Origin: Nocardia asteroides
Lineage (GTDB): Bacteria; Actinomycetota; Actinomycetes; Mycobacteriales; Mycobacteriaceae
Assembly: GCF_900637185.1 (NCBI RefSeq)
Contig: NZ_LR134352.1
Location: forward strand, 5,384,001 to 5,448,000
Direction: 5' to 3'
DNA length: 64,000 bases
The stretch's first letter is position 1. Every line of letters starts with the position of its first letter. The position numbers were made by a program, and so were the translations under genes. Below are positions 16,944 through 25,198 of this stretch, one piece after another. A model generated the notes under the pieces. It did not search any database. It saw only the letters and a program-made list of their open reading frames with translations, and was not told the origin of the DNA.

Positions 16944-17990
16944 CTACGCGGCGGCGGCCTCGAAGCGCGACAGTGCCAGCAGACGCGAGATCGCGCGCAG
17001 GTACTTCTTGCGGTAGCCGCCGTCGAGCATCTCCTGGGAGAAGATCTCGTCGAGCTTGGCGCCGGACACCGTCACCGGGATGCTGGCGTCGTAGAGGCGG
17101 TCGGCCAGCACGACGATGCGCAGCGCGACGGCCTGGTCGGTGACCGGGTGGACGCCGGAGATGAACACCGAGCTCACCCCGTTGATCAGGGCGCCGTACT
17201 TGGACGGGTGCAGCGTGCTCAGGTGCTTCAGCAGCGCGTCGTAGTCGTCGAGGGTGGAACCCGGTGTGGTGGCGGCCCGTTCGGCCAGCACCTCGGCCGA
17301 GGTCGGCTCGGGGGCGGGCGGCAGGTCGCGGTGGCGGTAGTCGGGTCCGTCGACGCGCACCGGCTGGAAGATCGAGCCCAGCTTCTTGATCTCGCGCAGG
17401 AAGTCCTGGGCGGCGAAGCGGCCCTCACCCAGCTGGCTGGGCAGCGTGTTGGAGGTGGCGGCGATGGAGACGCCCGCCGCCGACAGCTCGGTGAGCAGCC
17501 GCGAGACCATGGTGGTGTCGCCCGGATCGTCGAGCTCGAACTCGTCGATGCACAGCAGGCTGTTGCCGGACAGGCGCTCGACGGCGTTCACGAAGCCCAG
17601 CGCGCCCACCAGGTTGGTGAGCTCGCCGAAGGTGCCGAAGGACTTGGGCGCGGGCGCGCTGTGGAAGATCGAGGCGAGCAGGTGGGTCTTGCCGACGCCG
17701 AACCCGCCGTCGAGGTAGAGGCCCGCGCCGCTGACGGCCTTCTTCTTCCCGAACAGGCTCTTCTTGGACGCCGCCTTGTGGATCTTGGCGACCTGACCCG
17801 CGAATTCCTCGGCTTTGGCCACCGCGGCGGCCTGGCTCGGTTCCTTGGGGTCGGGAATGTAGGAGGCGAAGCTCACCTCGTCGAACATGGGCGGGGGCAC
17901 CATCTGCGCGACGAGCTGGTCGGCCGGGACCTCCGGATGGCGATCGACGAGGCGTTCTTGCATGAACGAATCGTACGGACGTGGTTGCAT
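16944..17990 (-). CDS. zapE: ZapE/AFG1-like ATPase
   Basis: A 348-residue P-loop ATPase of the AFG1/ZapE family, which in E. coli binds FtsZ late in division. Walker A is GGFGVGKTHL and Walker B LLCIDEFELDD, with the family pattern IAATSN following. It is the first gene of the block that parallels M. tuberculosis Rv2670c onward, and it diverges from the RibD-like gene with only about 8 bp between starts. ATG at 17990 is chosen; ATG at 17963 is also possible. Neither has a strong ribosome binding site, so the divergent pair may use leaderless messages. Confidence 0.88.
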   Translation of the reverse strand: MQPRPYDSFMQERLVDRHPEVPADQLVAQMVPPPMFDEVSFASYIPDPKEPSQAAAVAKAEEFAGQVAKIHKAASKKSLFGKKKAVSGAGLYLDGGFGVGKTHLLASIFHSAPAPKSFGTFGELTNLVGALGFVNAVERLSGNSLLCIDEFELDDPGDTTMVSRLLTELSAAGVSIAATSNTLPSQLGEGRFAAQDFLREIKKLGSIFQPVRVDGPDYRHRDLPPAPEPTSAEVLAERAATTPGSTLDDYDALLKHLSTLHPSKYGALINGVSSVFISGVHPVTDQAVALRIVVLADRLYDASIPVTVSGAKLDEIFSQEMLDGGYRKKYLRAISRLLALSRFEAAAA

Positions 17991-17998
17991 CGGTTCCC

Positions 17999-18760
17999 AT
18001 GCAGCGTATCCACAATGTGACCCAGCTCGCAGACCTCGACGACGACGCACTGGCCAGGTGCTATGCCTATCCCCGGCACCTGGAACGACCGTGGGTGCGC
18101 GCGAACTTCGTCAACAGTATCGACGGGGCGTTCACCGTCGACGGCGTCTCGGCGGGGCTGGGCACCGACGCCGACCACCGGGTGTTCACGCTGCTGCGGG
18201 AGCTGGCCGAGGTGATCGTCGTCGGCGCGGGCACGGTCCGCGCGGAGAACTACGGTGGCGCGCACCCCGATCCGGACCGGCGTCGGGCGCATTTCCGGCA
18301 CGGGATCGGCGGATCGGCGGACGGCACGCCGCCGCCGATCGCGGTGGTCACCGCGAGTGCCCGGCTGGATCCGGCGTCGACGTTCTTCACCGACGCCGAG
18401 GTCGCGCCGCTGATCGTCACCACCGCGCACGCGGCGCCCGACCAGGTCGCCGCGCTCGAGCAGGCGGGGGCGCGGGTGGTCGTCGCCGGGGAGGCCGCGA
18501 TCATGCCCGCGGCCCTGCTGCGGGTGCTGGCCGAGCAGGGGTTGCAGCGGGTGCTGTGCGAGGGCGGGCCGCATCTGTTCGGCCAGCTGGCCGAGGCCGA
18601 CCTGGTCGACGAACTGTGCCTGACCACGGCGCCGGTGCTGGTGGGCGGAGCGGGTGGGCGAATCTCGCTGTCGGCGAGCGGTTTCGACACCCCGATGCAC
18701 CGCAGGCAGCTCGTCCTCGCCGAGGACGGCACCGTGCTCGCCCGCTGGGCCCGTCGATGA
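17999..18760 (+). CDS. RibD C-terminal domain reductase (Rv2671-like)
   Basis: A 253-residue protein consisting of the RibD_C/dihydrofolate-reductase-like fold alone, without the deaminase half of bifunctional RibD. NFVNSIDGAF near the start and the LCEGGPHLFGQL stretch at about 190 are characteristic. The M. tuberculosis relative Rv2671 can stand in for dihydrofolate reductase; the true substrate remains open, and NADPH is the expected donor. ATG at 17999 is used; a GTG at 17981 would overlap the divergent zapE start. No ribosome binding site is visible, consistent with a leaderless message. Confidence 0.85.
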   Translation: MQRIHNVTQLADLDDDALARCYAYPRHLERPWVRANFVNSIDGAFTVDGVSAGLGTDADHRVFTLLRELAEVIVVGAGTVRAENYGGAHPDPDRRRAHFRHGIGGSADGTPPPIAVVTASARLDPASTFFTDAEVAPLIVTTAHAAPDQVAALEQAGARVVVAGEAAIMPAALLRVLAEQGLQRVLCEGGPHLFGQLAEADLVDELCLTTAPVLVGGAGGRISLSASGFDTPMHRRQLVLAEDGTVLARWARR

Positions 18761-18792
18761 AACCTGGCGCCGAACCTGGCAGTGTGTAGCCC

Positions 18793-20346
18793 ATGCGCTG
18801 GACTCGGGCCGCGGCGACGGCCGCGACACTGTCGATCATGCTCGCGGGCTGCGGGGCCGGACCGTCGGATCGGCCCGTCGTCGCGGTCGAGCGCCCCGGA
18901 TCCGGTGGCGGCCAGACCGAGACCGCCACGGTGCAGCAACCGGCCAAGGCCGAGAAGCCGACCACCGACCTGTCCTGGAAGGACTGCACCGCCTCCACGC
19001 TGGCCTCGCTCGACTTCGGCCCGGCGCCCGCGGGACTGGTGCTGGAATGCGCCGACTTCGCCACCCCGATCGATACCGCGGGCACCGTGCTCGGCACGTT
19101 CCGCGCCGCCGCGCTGCGCGCCCGGCTCCCGCAGACCCCCGCCGACGCGGCACCGCTGGTGCTCACCTCCGGCGCCGACCGCTCGTCGGCCTCGACCCTG
19201 GCCGGGCTGGCCGTGGGACCCAACAGCGCGCTGCTGGCCGCCCAGCCGATCGTGGCCGTAGACCGGCGCGGCATCGGCGGGTCCCAGCCCATCGACTGCA
19301 TTCCCGCCCAGCTGCGCGCGGTGATGACCGATCTGGGCCAGTTCGGCGTCGGCAGCGACGACCAGGTCGGCGCCGTCGCCGGCTACAGCCAGGACGCCAC
19401 CATCGCGTGCCGCGACTTCCTGCAGCCCTACGAGGGCACCTTCGACGCGCCGCACGCCGCCGACGACATCGAACAGCTGCGCAAGCAATGGCAGGTGGAG
19501 AAGATCAACCTGCTCGGCACCGGCAACGGCGGCAAGGTCGCGCTCAGCTACGCCCGCCGCTACGGCGACCACCTGGCCCGGCTGGTGCTCGACTCCCCCG
19601 AACCCGTCGGCGCCGACATCACCACGATGACCGAGGCCGCCGTCACCGGCGCCGAGGCCGCGCTCACCGCGTTCGCGCAGCGCTGCAAGGCGATCAACTG
19701 CGCGCTCGGCCCCGATCCGCGCGCCACGATCACCGGGCTGATGACCAAGGCGAGCACCGGCGCGCTGGGTGACGTCTCCGCCGCCGACCTGTCGACCGTG
19801 CTCACCGGCTTCCTGTCCAGCCCGCACGGCGACCAGGCGAGCCGGGTCGCCGGATTCGCCGATGTCCTGGCCGCCGCCGACCGGGGCGATCGCGCGCCGC
19901 TGGTGACGCTGGCCACCCAGCAGAACGCGGCGATCAACTCCGACGGCGAGTTCGTCAACCGGTGCACCGACAGTCAGCAGCCACCCACCCCGGACAAGGC
20001 CCGCGAACTCACCGGCACCTGGGCCGGCAAATATCCGGTGTTCGGCCGCAATGCCGCGATCGGGCTGATGGTCTGCTCGGCGTGGCCGGTCTCCACCGCG
20101 CCGCCGCTGCCGTCGAAGCTGGAGCTGCCGGTACTGGTGTTCGCCGGTGCCGCCGACCCGGTCGTGGGCGGTGCGGCGGGCTCGGTGACCGGCGCGCTGG
20201 GCGCCGCGGGAGCCAGGCACGCCACGATGACGTGGCAGGGCTGGGGACATCCGGTGGTCGCGCATTCCGGGTGCGCCCAGAAGGCGGTCGCCGACTACCT
20301 CGCCGAGGCGAAACTGCCCGCCGACGGCGGCGCCTGCCCGGCCTGA
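18793..20346 (+). CDS. Lipoprotein alpha/beta-hydrolase-fold protein lacking the serine nucleophile
   Basis: A 517-residue secreted protein with a lipobox ending at Cys20 (MLAGC). It has the alpha/beta-hydrolase and TAP-like C-terminal layout of mycobacterial Rv2672-type exported proteases. At the nucleophile elbow the sequence reads GTGNGG at 242-247, so Gly244 occupies the usual serine position. The acid (GAADPVV) and histidine (GWGHPVV) regions near the C-terminus remain. Several cysteines suggest disulfides. It is probably a membrane-anchored outside-facing protein that binds rather than cleaves, unless another residue serves. It lies directly upstream of aftC. Confidence 0.85.
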   Translation: MRWTRAAATAATLSIMLAGCGAGPSDRPVVAVERPGSGGGQTETATVQQPAKAEKPTTDLSWKDCTASTLASLDFGPAPAGLVLECADFATPIDTAGTVLGTFRAAALRARLPQTPADAAPLVLTSGADRSSASTLAGLAVGPNSALLAAQPIVAVDRRGIGGSQPIDCIPAQLRAVMTDLGQFGVGSDDQVGAVAGYSQDATIACRDFLQPYEGTFDAPHAADDIEQLRKQWQVEKINLLGTGNGGKVALSYARRYGDHLARLVLDSPEPVGADITTMTEAAVTGAEAALTAFAQRCKAINCALGPDPRATITGLMTKASTGALGDVSAADLSTVLTGFLSSPHGDQASRVAGFADVLAAADRGDRAPLVTLATQQNAAINSDGEFVNRCTDSQQPPTPDKARELTGTWAGKYPVFGRNAAIGLMVCSAWPVSTAPPLPSKLELPVLVFAGAADPVVGGAAGSVTGALGAAGARHATMTWQGWGHPVVAHSGCAQKAVADYLAEAKLPADGGACPA

Positions 20347-20415
20347 TCCCGGTCGACCGACCAGCACGTTACGGCGCGTCGGACGGGTCCGGCGACACCA
20401 TCGCTACCCGATCCG

Positions 20416-21768
20416 GTGTACCGTGCCCCAGTGTTGTTCCGACAGCTCGAGCCCCGTACCGCTCGCACCTCCGCCGAGGTGATCAAGTTCGCACTCTGGC
20501 CCTTCGCGGTCATGACCGTGCTGAACCGCGTCTTCATCAAGGCGGTCAACGGTTTCATCACCGACGACTACCGGCCGGTCTACAACGCCTCGTTCGAGTT
20601 CCTGAACGGCAGGCCCGTCTACACGGCCAACTTCGACTCCGTCGATCCGCACTATCTGTATCCGCCCAGCGGAACATTGCTGATCGCACCGGTCGCGGTG
20701 ATCGAGTACGAGTTGTCGCGATGGTTGTTCATCGCGCTCAACGCCGCCGCCATCCTGCTCGCCTGGTACCTGCTGCTGCGGCTGTTCAAGTTCGGGCTCG
20801 GCTCGATCGCCGCGCCCGCGCTGCTGCTGGCGATGTTCGCCTCCGAGACGGTGACCAACACGCTGGTGTTCACCAACGTCAACGGCTGCCTGCTGCTGGC
20901 CGAGCTGCTGTTCATCCACCTGCTGCTGCAACGGCGTGACCTGTGGGCCGGTGTCGCGCTCGGGTTGAGTATCGCGGTCAAACCGACCTTGGCGCCGTTG
21001 CTGCTGATCGCGGCGGCGCGCGGGCAGTGGAAGGTGTTCGTCACCGCGCTGGGTGTGCCGGTGGCGCTCACCGCGATCGCCTGGCCGCTGTCCAAGGACG
21101 CGGGCAAGTTCTTCACCGAGGTCACGCCGTATCTGATGGAGTCGCGCGACTACTTCAACAGCGCGATCGTCGGCAACGGCGCCTACTACGGCCTGCCCGA
21201 ATGGCTGACCCTGCTGGTGCGGGTGCTGATGGCGGGCATCGTCGCGATCACCCTGTGGCTGCTGTGGCGCTACTACCGCGAGGACGAGCTGTTCTTCGTC
21301 ACCACGTCCTCGGGCGTGCTGCTCACCGCGTACTTCCTGCTGCCCTCGCTGGGCCAGATGTACTACTCGATGATGCTGTTCCCGTTCCTGATGTCGGTGG
21401 TGCTGCGCAATTCCGTGCTGCGCAACTGGCCCGCGTGGCTGGCGATCTTCGGGTTCATGACCTACGACAAGTGGCTCTCGGACCGCTGGCAGAGCACCGG
21501 GCGCACGCTCGAGTACCTGCGGGTGACCTTCGGCTGGGGGCTGCTGCTGATCGTGGTGTTCTGCGTGCTCGGCGACCGCTACCTGGCGGCCCGGCGCGAG
21601 GGCAGGCTGCGGTTCGGGATCGACCCGGCGTGGATGGCGAGCGCCCCGGACTCGCGCGACGGTGTCGCGGCCGAGGAGAAGCAGGTCGCGGTCACGCCCG
21701 CGCCGGATCGCGACGACCCGGTCACCCCGGAGGAACCGGTCGGCGACCGTGAGCCCGCGCTGAAATAG
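20416..21768 (+). CDS. aftC: Alpha-(1,3)-arabinofuranosyltransferase AftC
   Basis: A 450-residue polytopic membrane glycosyltransferase (GT87 type) that branches the arabinan of arabinogalactan and lipoarabinomannan, using decaprenyl-phosphoarabinose. The early loop holds the catalytic-type acidic pair in ITDDYRPVYNA, followed by YLYPPSGTLL; ten or so hydrophobic helices follow, then FNSAIVGNG and MYYSMMLFPF. The last about 50 residues are a polar cytoplasmic tail. The match to M. tuberculosis AftC (Rv2673) runs over most of the length, and the neighbours agree. GTG at 20416 or at 20431 may be the start; neither has a strong ribosome binding site. Confidence 0.93.
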   Translation: MYRAPVLFRQLEPRTARTSAEVIKFALWPFAVMTVLNRVFIKAVNGFITDDYRPVYNASFEFLNGRPVYTANFDSVDPHYLYPPSGTLLIAPVAVIEYELSRWLFIALNAAAILLAWYLLLRLFKFGLGSIAAPALLLAMFASETVTNTLVFTNVNGCLLLAELLFIHLLLQRRDLWAGVALGLSIAVKPTLAPLLLIAAARGQWKVFVTALGVPVALTAIAWPLSKDAGKFFTEVTPYLMESRDYFNSAIVGNGAYYGLPEWLTLLVRVLMAGIVAITLWLLWRYYREDELFFVTTSSGVLLTAYFLLPSLGQMYYSMMLFPFLMSVVLRNSVLRNWPAWLAIFGFMTYDKWLSDRWQSTGRTLEYLRVTFGWGLLLIVVFCVLGDRYLAARREGRLRFGIDPAWMASAPDSRDGVAAEEKQVAVTPAPDRDDPVTPEEPVGDREPALK

Positions 21769-21834
21769 CCGGCTCGGCCGGTGCGTGACGCGGCGATCGC
21801 GGCGCGCACCGGCCGAAACCATTAGCGTGGAGTG

Positions 21835-22275
21835 ATGAGTTCCGATACTTCGTTGCCCACGCCGCGCATCCAGCTGACGCCGCAGCAGTGGCGGGCGAAA
21901 CTGGATCCGCAGGAGTACGCCGTCCTGCGCGAGGCCGCCACCGAGCGCCCGTTCGTCGGCGAATACACCGACACCAAGACCGAGGGCGTCTACACCTGCC
22001 GCGCCTGCGACGCCGAATTGTTCCGCAGCACCGAGAAATTCGATTCGCACTGCGGCTGGCCGTCGTTCTTCGATCCCGCCGATTCCGACGCGGTGATCCT
22101 GCGCGCCGACGATTCGCTCGGCATGCGCCGGGTGGAGGTGCTGTGCGCGAACTGCCACAGCCATCTCGGCCATGTCTTCGAGGGCGAGGGCTACGCCACC
22201 CCCACCGACCAGCGCTACTGCATCAACTCCATCGCCCTGCGCCTGCAGCCGACGACACCGGAGGAATCTGCCTGA
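21835..22275 (+). CDS. msrB: Peptide methionine-R-sulfoxide reductase
   Basis: A 146-residue MsrB that reduces the R form of methionine sulfoxide in proteins. Two zinc-binding CXXC pairs are present (CRAC and CANC), the catalytic cysteine is in RYCINS near residue 129, and HCGWPSFF is the usual substrate-site stretch. The recycling cysteine position is not obvious, so the electron donor is uncertain. ATG at 21835 is preferred to an overlapping GTG at 21832. It follows aftC and is convergent with hemQ across an inverted-repeat spacer. Confidence 0.95.
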   Translation: MSSDTSLPTPRIQLTPQQWRAKLDPQEYAVLREAATERPFVGEYTDTKTEGVYTCRACDAELFRSTEKFDSHCGWPSFFDPADSDAVILRADDSLGMRRVEVLCANCHSHLGHVFEGEGYATPTDQRYCINSIALRLQPTTPEESA

Positions 22276-22333
22276 GCGCACTCCGCGCCCCCACGACCCG
22301 ACCTCGAGGAGGGTCCCGCCGACGAAGTCGGCG

Positions 22334-22425
22334 GTTCGCGGCCGTCCCGTCGGTCAGGCGCCGTTGCGTCCGCGACGAAGGAGCAAGCAACGGTGCCTGA
22401 CCGACGGGACCCGAGGGCCGCGAAC
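22334..22425. repeat. Long imperfect inverted repeat between msrB and hemQ
   Basis: The left arm at 22334-22367 and right arm at 22387-22425 are reverse complements over about 33 bp. They include GTTCGCGGCC/GGCCGCGAAC, GTCCCGTCGGTCAGGC/GCCTGACCGACGGGAC and CCGTTGC/GCAACGG, with a five-base bulge (CCGAG) in the right arm and one mismatch. The loop is 19 bases. A smaller hairpin, CCGCCGA/TCGGCGG, abuts it at 22316-22334. It could be a bidirectional terminator or a copy of a small dispersed palindromic element. Confidence 0.8.
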
Positions 22426-22448
22426 CCGAGCGCGCCAGCGCTCCAATA

Positions 22449-23144
22449 TCACGGCAGCGCGGTGACGAGCTGTTCGATCTCCACGCGCGGGCCGGTGAAG
22501 AACGGGATCTCCTCGCGCACGTGCAGGCGGGCCTCGGTGGCGCGCAGGTCACGCATGAGGTCGACGATGCGGTGCAGTTCCGGCGCCTCGAAGGCGAGGA
22601 TCCACTCGTAGTCGCCCAGTGCCATCGAGCTGACGGTGTTGGCACGGACGTCCGGGTAGCCGCGGGCGGCCTTGCCGTGGTCGGCGAGCATCTTGCGCCG
22701 TTCCTCGTCGGGCAGCAGGTACCACTCGTAGGACCGCACGAAGGGGTACACGCAGATGTAGTTGCCCGCGTCCTCGCCGGCCAGGAACGCCGGGATGTGG
22801 CTCTTGTTGAATTCGGCGGGCCGGTGCACGGCCACATTGCTCCACACCGGGGCGCTGGCCCGGCCGAGCTCGGTCGTGCGGCGGAAGTCGGCGTAGGCGG
22901 CCTGCAGGTCCTCCACGCGTTCGGCGTGGGTCCAGAGCATGAAGTCGGCGTCGGCGCGCAGGCCCGCCACGTCGTAGATTCCGCGCAGCACCACGCCCTT
23001 GTCGGCGAGGCCGTCGAAGAACGCCCGCGCCTCCTTGATCGCACCGGCTCGGTCCTCGCCGAGCACACCCGGCTGCACCTGGAACACCGAGAACATCAGG
23101 TAGCGGATGGTGGAGTTGAGAGCCTGATAATCGAGTCGCGCCAT
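22449..23144 (-). CDS. hemQ: Coproheme decarboxylase HemQ
   Basis: A 231-residue chlorite-dismutase-family protein, HemQ/ChdC, which makes heme b from coproheme with hydrogen peroxide in the last step of the coproporphyrin-dependent route used by actinobacteria. The [13 protein letters not shown] stretch carries the tyrosine expected at the active site, and [10 protein letters not shown] holds the likely heme-ligating histidine. There is no signal peptide. It corresponds to M. tuberculosis Rv2676c, but here it is separated from hemY and hemE by an nsrR-hmp operon and a small gene. It is convergent with msrB. Confidence 0.93.
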   Translation of the reverse strand: MARLDYQALNSTIRYLMFSVFQVQPGVLGEDRAGAIKEARAFFDGLADKGVVLRGIYDVAGLRADADFMLWTHAERVEDLQAAYADFRRTTELGRASAPVWSNVAVHRPAEFNKSHIPAFLAGEDAGNYICVYPFVRSYEWYLLPDEERRKMLADHGKAARGYPDVRANTVSSMALGDYEWILAFEAPELHRIVDLMRDLRATEARLHVREEIPFFTGPRVEIEQLVTALP

Positions 23145-23172
23145 GATTCCTATCGTGCCACTGTCGTGCCGG

Positions 23173-23325
23173 TCAGCTCGTGGTGGGCCGGTCCGTGCGC
23201 CACGGCCGGTTCTCGTCGGTGCCGAAGATCGAGACGACGGTGCTGACCCGATCGGCCTGGAATTCGACCGGACCGAGGTCGGGGTCGAGGATGAGGGTGC
23301 GCTGCGGGGTGTCGGGGGAGGTCAC
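23173..23325 (-). CDS. Small hypothetical protein, 50 residues
   Basis: A short open frame from GTG at 23325 to TGA at 23173. It encodes a soluble, acidic-to-neutral peptide with an Ile-Leu-Asp-rich first half and a C-terminal Arg/Pro/Thr tail. Nearly every codon ends in G or C, as in real genes here, whereas the alternative frames give Arg/Pro/His-rich peptides. No ribosome binding site is evident. It lies 28 bp upstream of hemQ on the same strand and so is probably cotranscribed with it. I do not recognise a family. Confidence 0.5.
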   Translation of the reverse strand: MTSPDTPQRTLILDPDLGPVEFQADRVSTVVSIFGTDENRPWRTDRPTTS

Positions 23326-23378
23326 AGCGGGCGATCATGCCCGATCGCTATCACCGTGACCTGCCGGACACGCCGGTC

Positions 23379-24617
23379 TCAGACCGGGCAGCTCAGCGCC
23401 TGCCAGTCGGTGGGCGTGAACTGTTCGAGGTGGATCCGCTCCGGCGCGACACCGGCGGCGGCGAGCTGCGCGCGGGCGGCGTCCAGGAATCCCGGTGCGC
23501 CACAGAGATAGAACTCCGCCTCGGGCGCGAAGGTGACCGCGCTCAGGTCGAGCAGTCCCGGGTGCGCGCCCGGGGTGGGCTCCGCGTACCAGAGGTCCAG
23601 GCTCGCCGACTCCAGCCGTCCGACGAGCGCCCGCGTGCGGTCGCGCAACGGGTGGGTGCCCGGCGCCTGATCGGCGTGCAGGACCCGCACCGGCCGCTGC
23701 GGATCGCGGGCCGCGAGATGTTCGAGCACGCCCACCATCGGGGTGCTGCCGATACCGGCGGAGATCAGCACGAGCGGGGTGGTGGCGTCGGTGTCGACGG
23801 TGAGATCGCCGAAGGGCAGGGTGATCTCGAGCTCGTCGCCGGCGTGGACGTGGTCGTGCAGGTGGTTCGACACCTCACCGGCCGGGCAGCCCGCCGTGGC
23901 CCGGACCCGCTTGACCGCGAACTCGAGCGCTCCCCCGCCCGGCGCGTTGACCAGGCTGTACTGGCGCAGCTGACGCGCGCCGTCGGACAGCCGCACGCCC
24001 ACCGAAATGTACTGTCCGGGAAGGAAGTCCGGCAGCGGTGCCGCGCCGTCGGGAGCGGCGACGGTGAAGACGGCGGTGCCCGCGGCGTCGTCGGCGCGTT
24101 CGGTGACGAGCACCCGGCGGAACACGTCACCGGGCTCGACGCCCGCCGCGACGTAGAGCTGCTTCTCCAGGTCGATGAGCGCGTCGGCCATCAGCCAGTA
24201 CACCGCGTCCCACGCCTCGGCCACGGGCGCGGTGACCACGTCGGCGCCGAGCACCTCCACGATCGCGGCGAACAGGTTGTCGTGCACCACCTGGTACTGG
24301 TCGGCGGTGATGCCCAGCGAGGCGTGCTTGTGGCCGATCCGGGCCAGCAGTTCGGTGGGATGCGGCAGTTCCGGGTCGACCAGGTAGCCGGCGAAGGTGG
24401 CGATGGAGGCCGCGAGCGCGCGTTGCTGGCTGCCCTGGGCCTGGTTGCCGCGGTTGAACAGGTCGCGGCGCAGCGCGGGATGGTGGTCGAACAGGGTCGC
24501 GTAGAACGTGGCGGTGATCCGGTCGATGTTCGCGCCGATCAGCGGCAGCGTCGCGCGGACGGTGTCGGCGTGGGCCGGGGTCAGTTCGGGGGCGCCGCGA
24601 CGGACGGATGTGCTCAT
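23379..24617 (-). CDS. hmp: Flavohemoglobin, nitric oxide dioxygenase
   Basis: A 412-residue three-domain flavohemoglobin that turns NO and O2 into nitrate using NAD(P)H. The globin part (about 1-150) shows Tyr in ATFYATLF, Gln in QAQGSQ and the proximal His in RIGHKHASLG. The FAD part has RQYSLVNAP, and the NAD part has ISAGIGSTPMVG and a closing EQFTPTDW. It is cytoplasmic. It lies 3 bp downstream of nsrR on the same strand, forming an NsrR-controlled NO-response operon. This pair interrupts the heme gene cluster. Confidence 0.95.
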   Translation of the reverse strand: MSTSVRRGAPELTPAHADTVRATLPLIGANIDRITATFYATLFDHHPALRRDLFNRGNQAQGSQQRALAASIATFAGYLVDPELPHPTELLARIGHKHASLGITADQYQVVHDNLFAAIVEVLGADVVTAPVAEAWDAVYWLMADALIDLEKQLYVAAGVEPGDVFRRVLVTERADDAAGTAVFTVAAPDGAAPLPDFLPGQYISVGVRLSDGARQLRQYSLVNAPGGGALEFAVKRVRATAGCPAGEVSNHLHDHVHAGDELEITLPFGDLTVDTDATTPLVLISAGIGSTPMVGVLEHLAARDPQRPVRVLHADQAPGTHPLRDRTRALVGRLESASLDLWYAEPTPGAHPGLLDLSAVTFAPEAEFYLCGAPGFLDAARAQLAAAGVAPERIHLEQFTPTDWQALSCPV

Positions 24618-24620
24618 GGT

Positions 24621-25085
24621 TCACTCCTGGGAATTACCGGTGCCCACGCGTGGCTGCGCGAGCAGGTGCAGCAAACGCCCGGCGGGTCCGGACACCAGGT
24701 CGGCCACGACGTAGCGGTCGAGTTCGGCGTAGAACGCCGCCTTCGCCTCGGCCAGGAGCCTGCGCAACCGGCACGCCGCGATCAGCGGGCACGGATGCTC
24801 GCCGGTGCAGTCGACGATCTCGCGGTCACCCTCGAGTTCGCGGACCAGCGTGCCGAGCCGGATCTCCCGGCCCGCGGTGGTGAGCGTCAGGCCGCCCATC
24901 CGGCCGCGCTGGGCCTCGACCAGCCCCAAGTCCACCAGGCGGGCGATGGCTTTGGACGTGTGCCGTGGCGATGCGCCGACCTGACGGGCGATGATCCCGG
25001 TCGTGACCCGGCCGCCCGTGTCGTCACCGGCGGCCAGCCGCATGACGGCCCGCAGCGCGATGTCGGTGGAGGGCGAGAGCTGCAT
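24621..25085 (-). CDS. nsrR: Nitric-oxide-sensing Rrf2-family repressor NsrR
   Basis: A 154-residue Rrf2 regulator with an N-terminal winged helix (ALRAVMRLA to GLTLTTAGREIRL). The cluster-binding cysteines are at 93, 99 and 105 with C-X5-C-X5-C spacing, identical in position to the [4Fe-4S] ligands known for Streptomyces NsrR. NO destroys the cluster and relieves repression, normally of hmp and of nsrR itself. It is first in a two-gene operon with hmp. I could not identify a convincing operator in the upstream 100 bp. Confidence 0.93.
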   Translation of the reverse strand: MQLSPSTDIALRAVMRLAAGDDTGGRVTTGIIARQVGASPRHTSKAIARLVDLGLVEAQRGRMGGLTLTTAGREIRLGTLVRELEGDREIVDCTGEHPCPLIAACRLRRLLAEAKAAFYAELDRYVVADLVSGPAGRLLHLLAQPRVGTGNSQE

Positions 25086-25198
25086 GACGTCGAGACTATC
25101 GGCGTGAGCACGGGTTTCCGCCGTCGTCGAGCCGTGCGATCTATTACGTCCGCGCGTGCGTATTTTCGGTCACCGCGAACCCTCCGCAACCGTGATCG

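Noticed and set aside
18250..22281. Two very long minus-strand frames across the hydrolase, aftC and msrB genes
   Set aside because: Antisense shadows of three well-supported genes; the peptides are Gly/Arg/Gln-rich with no domain.
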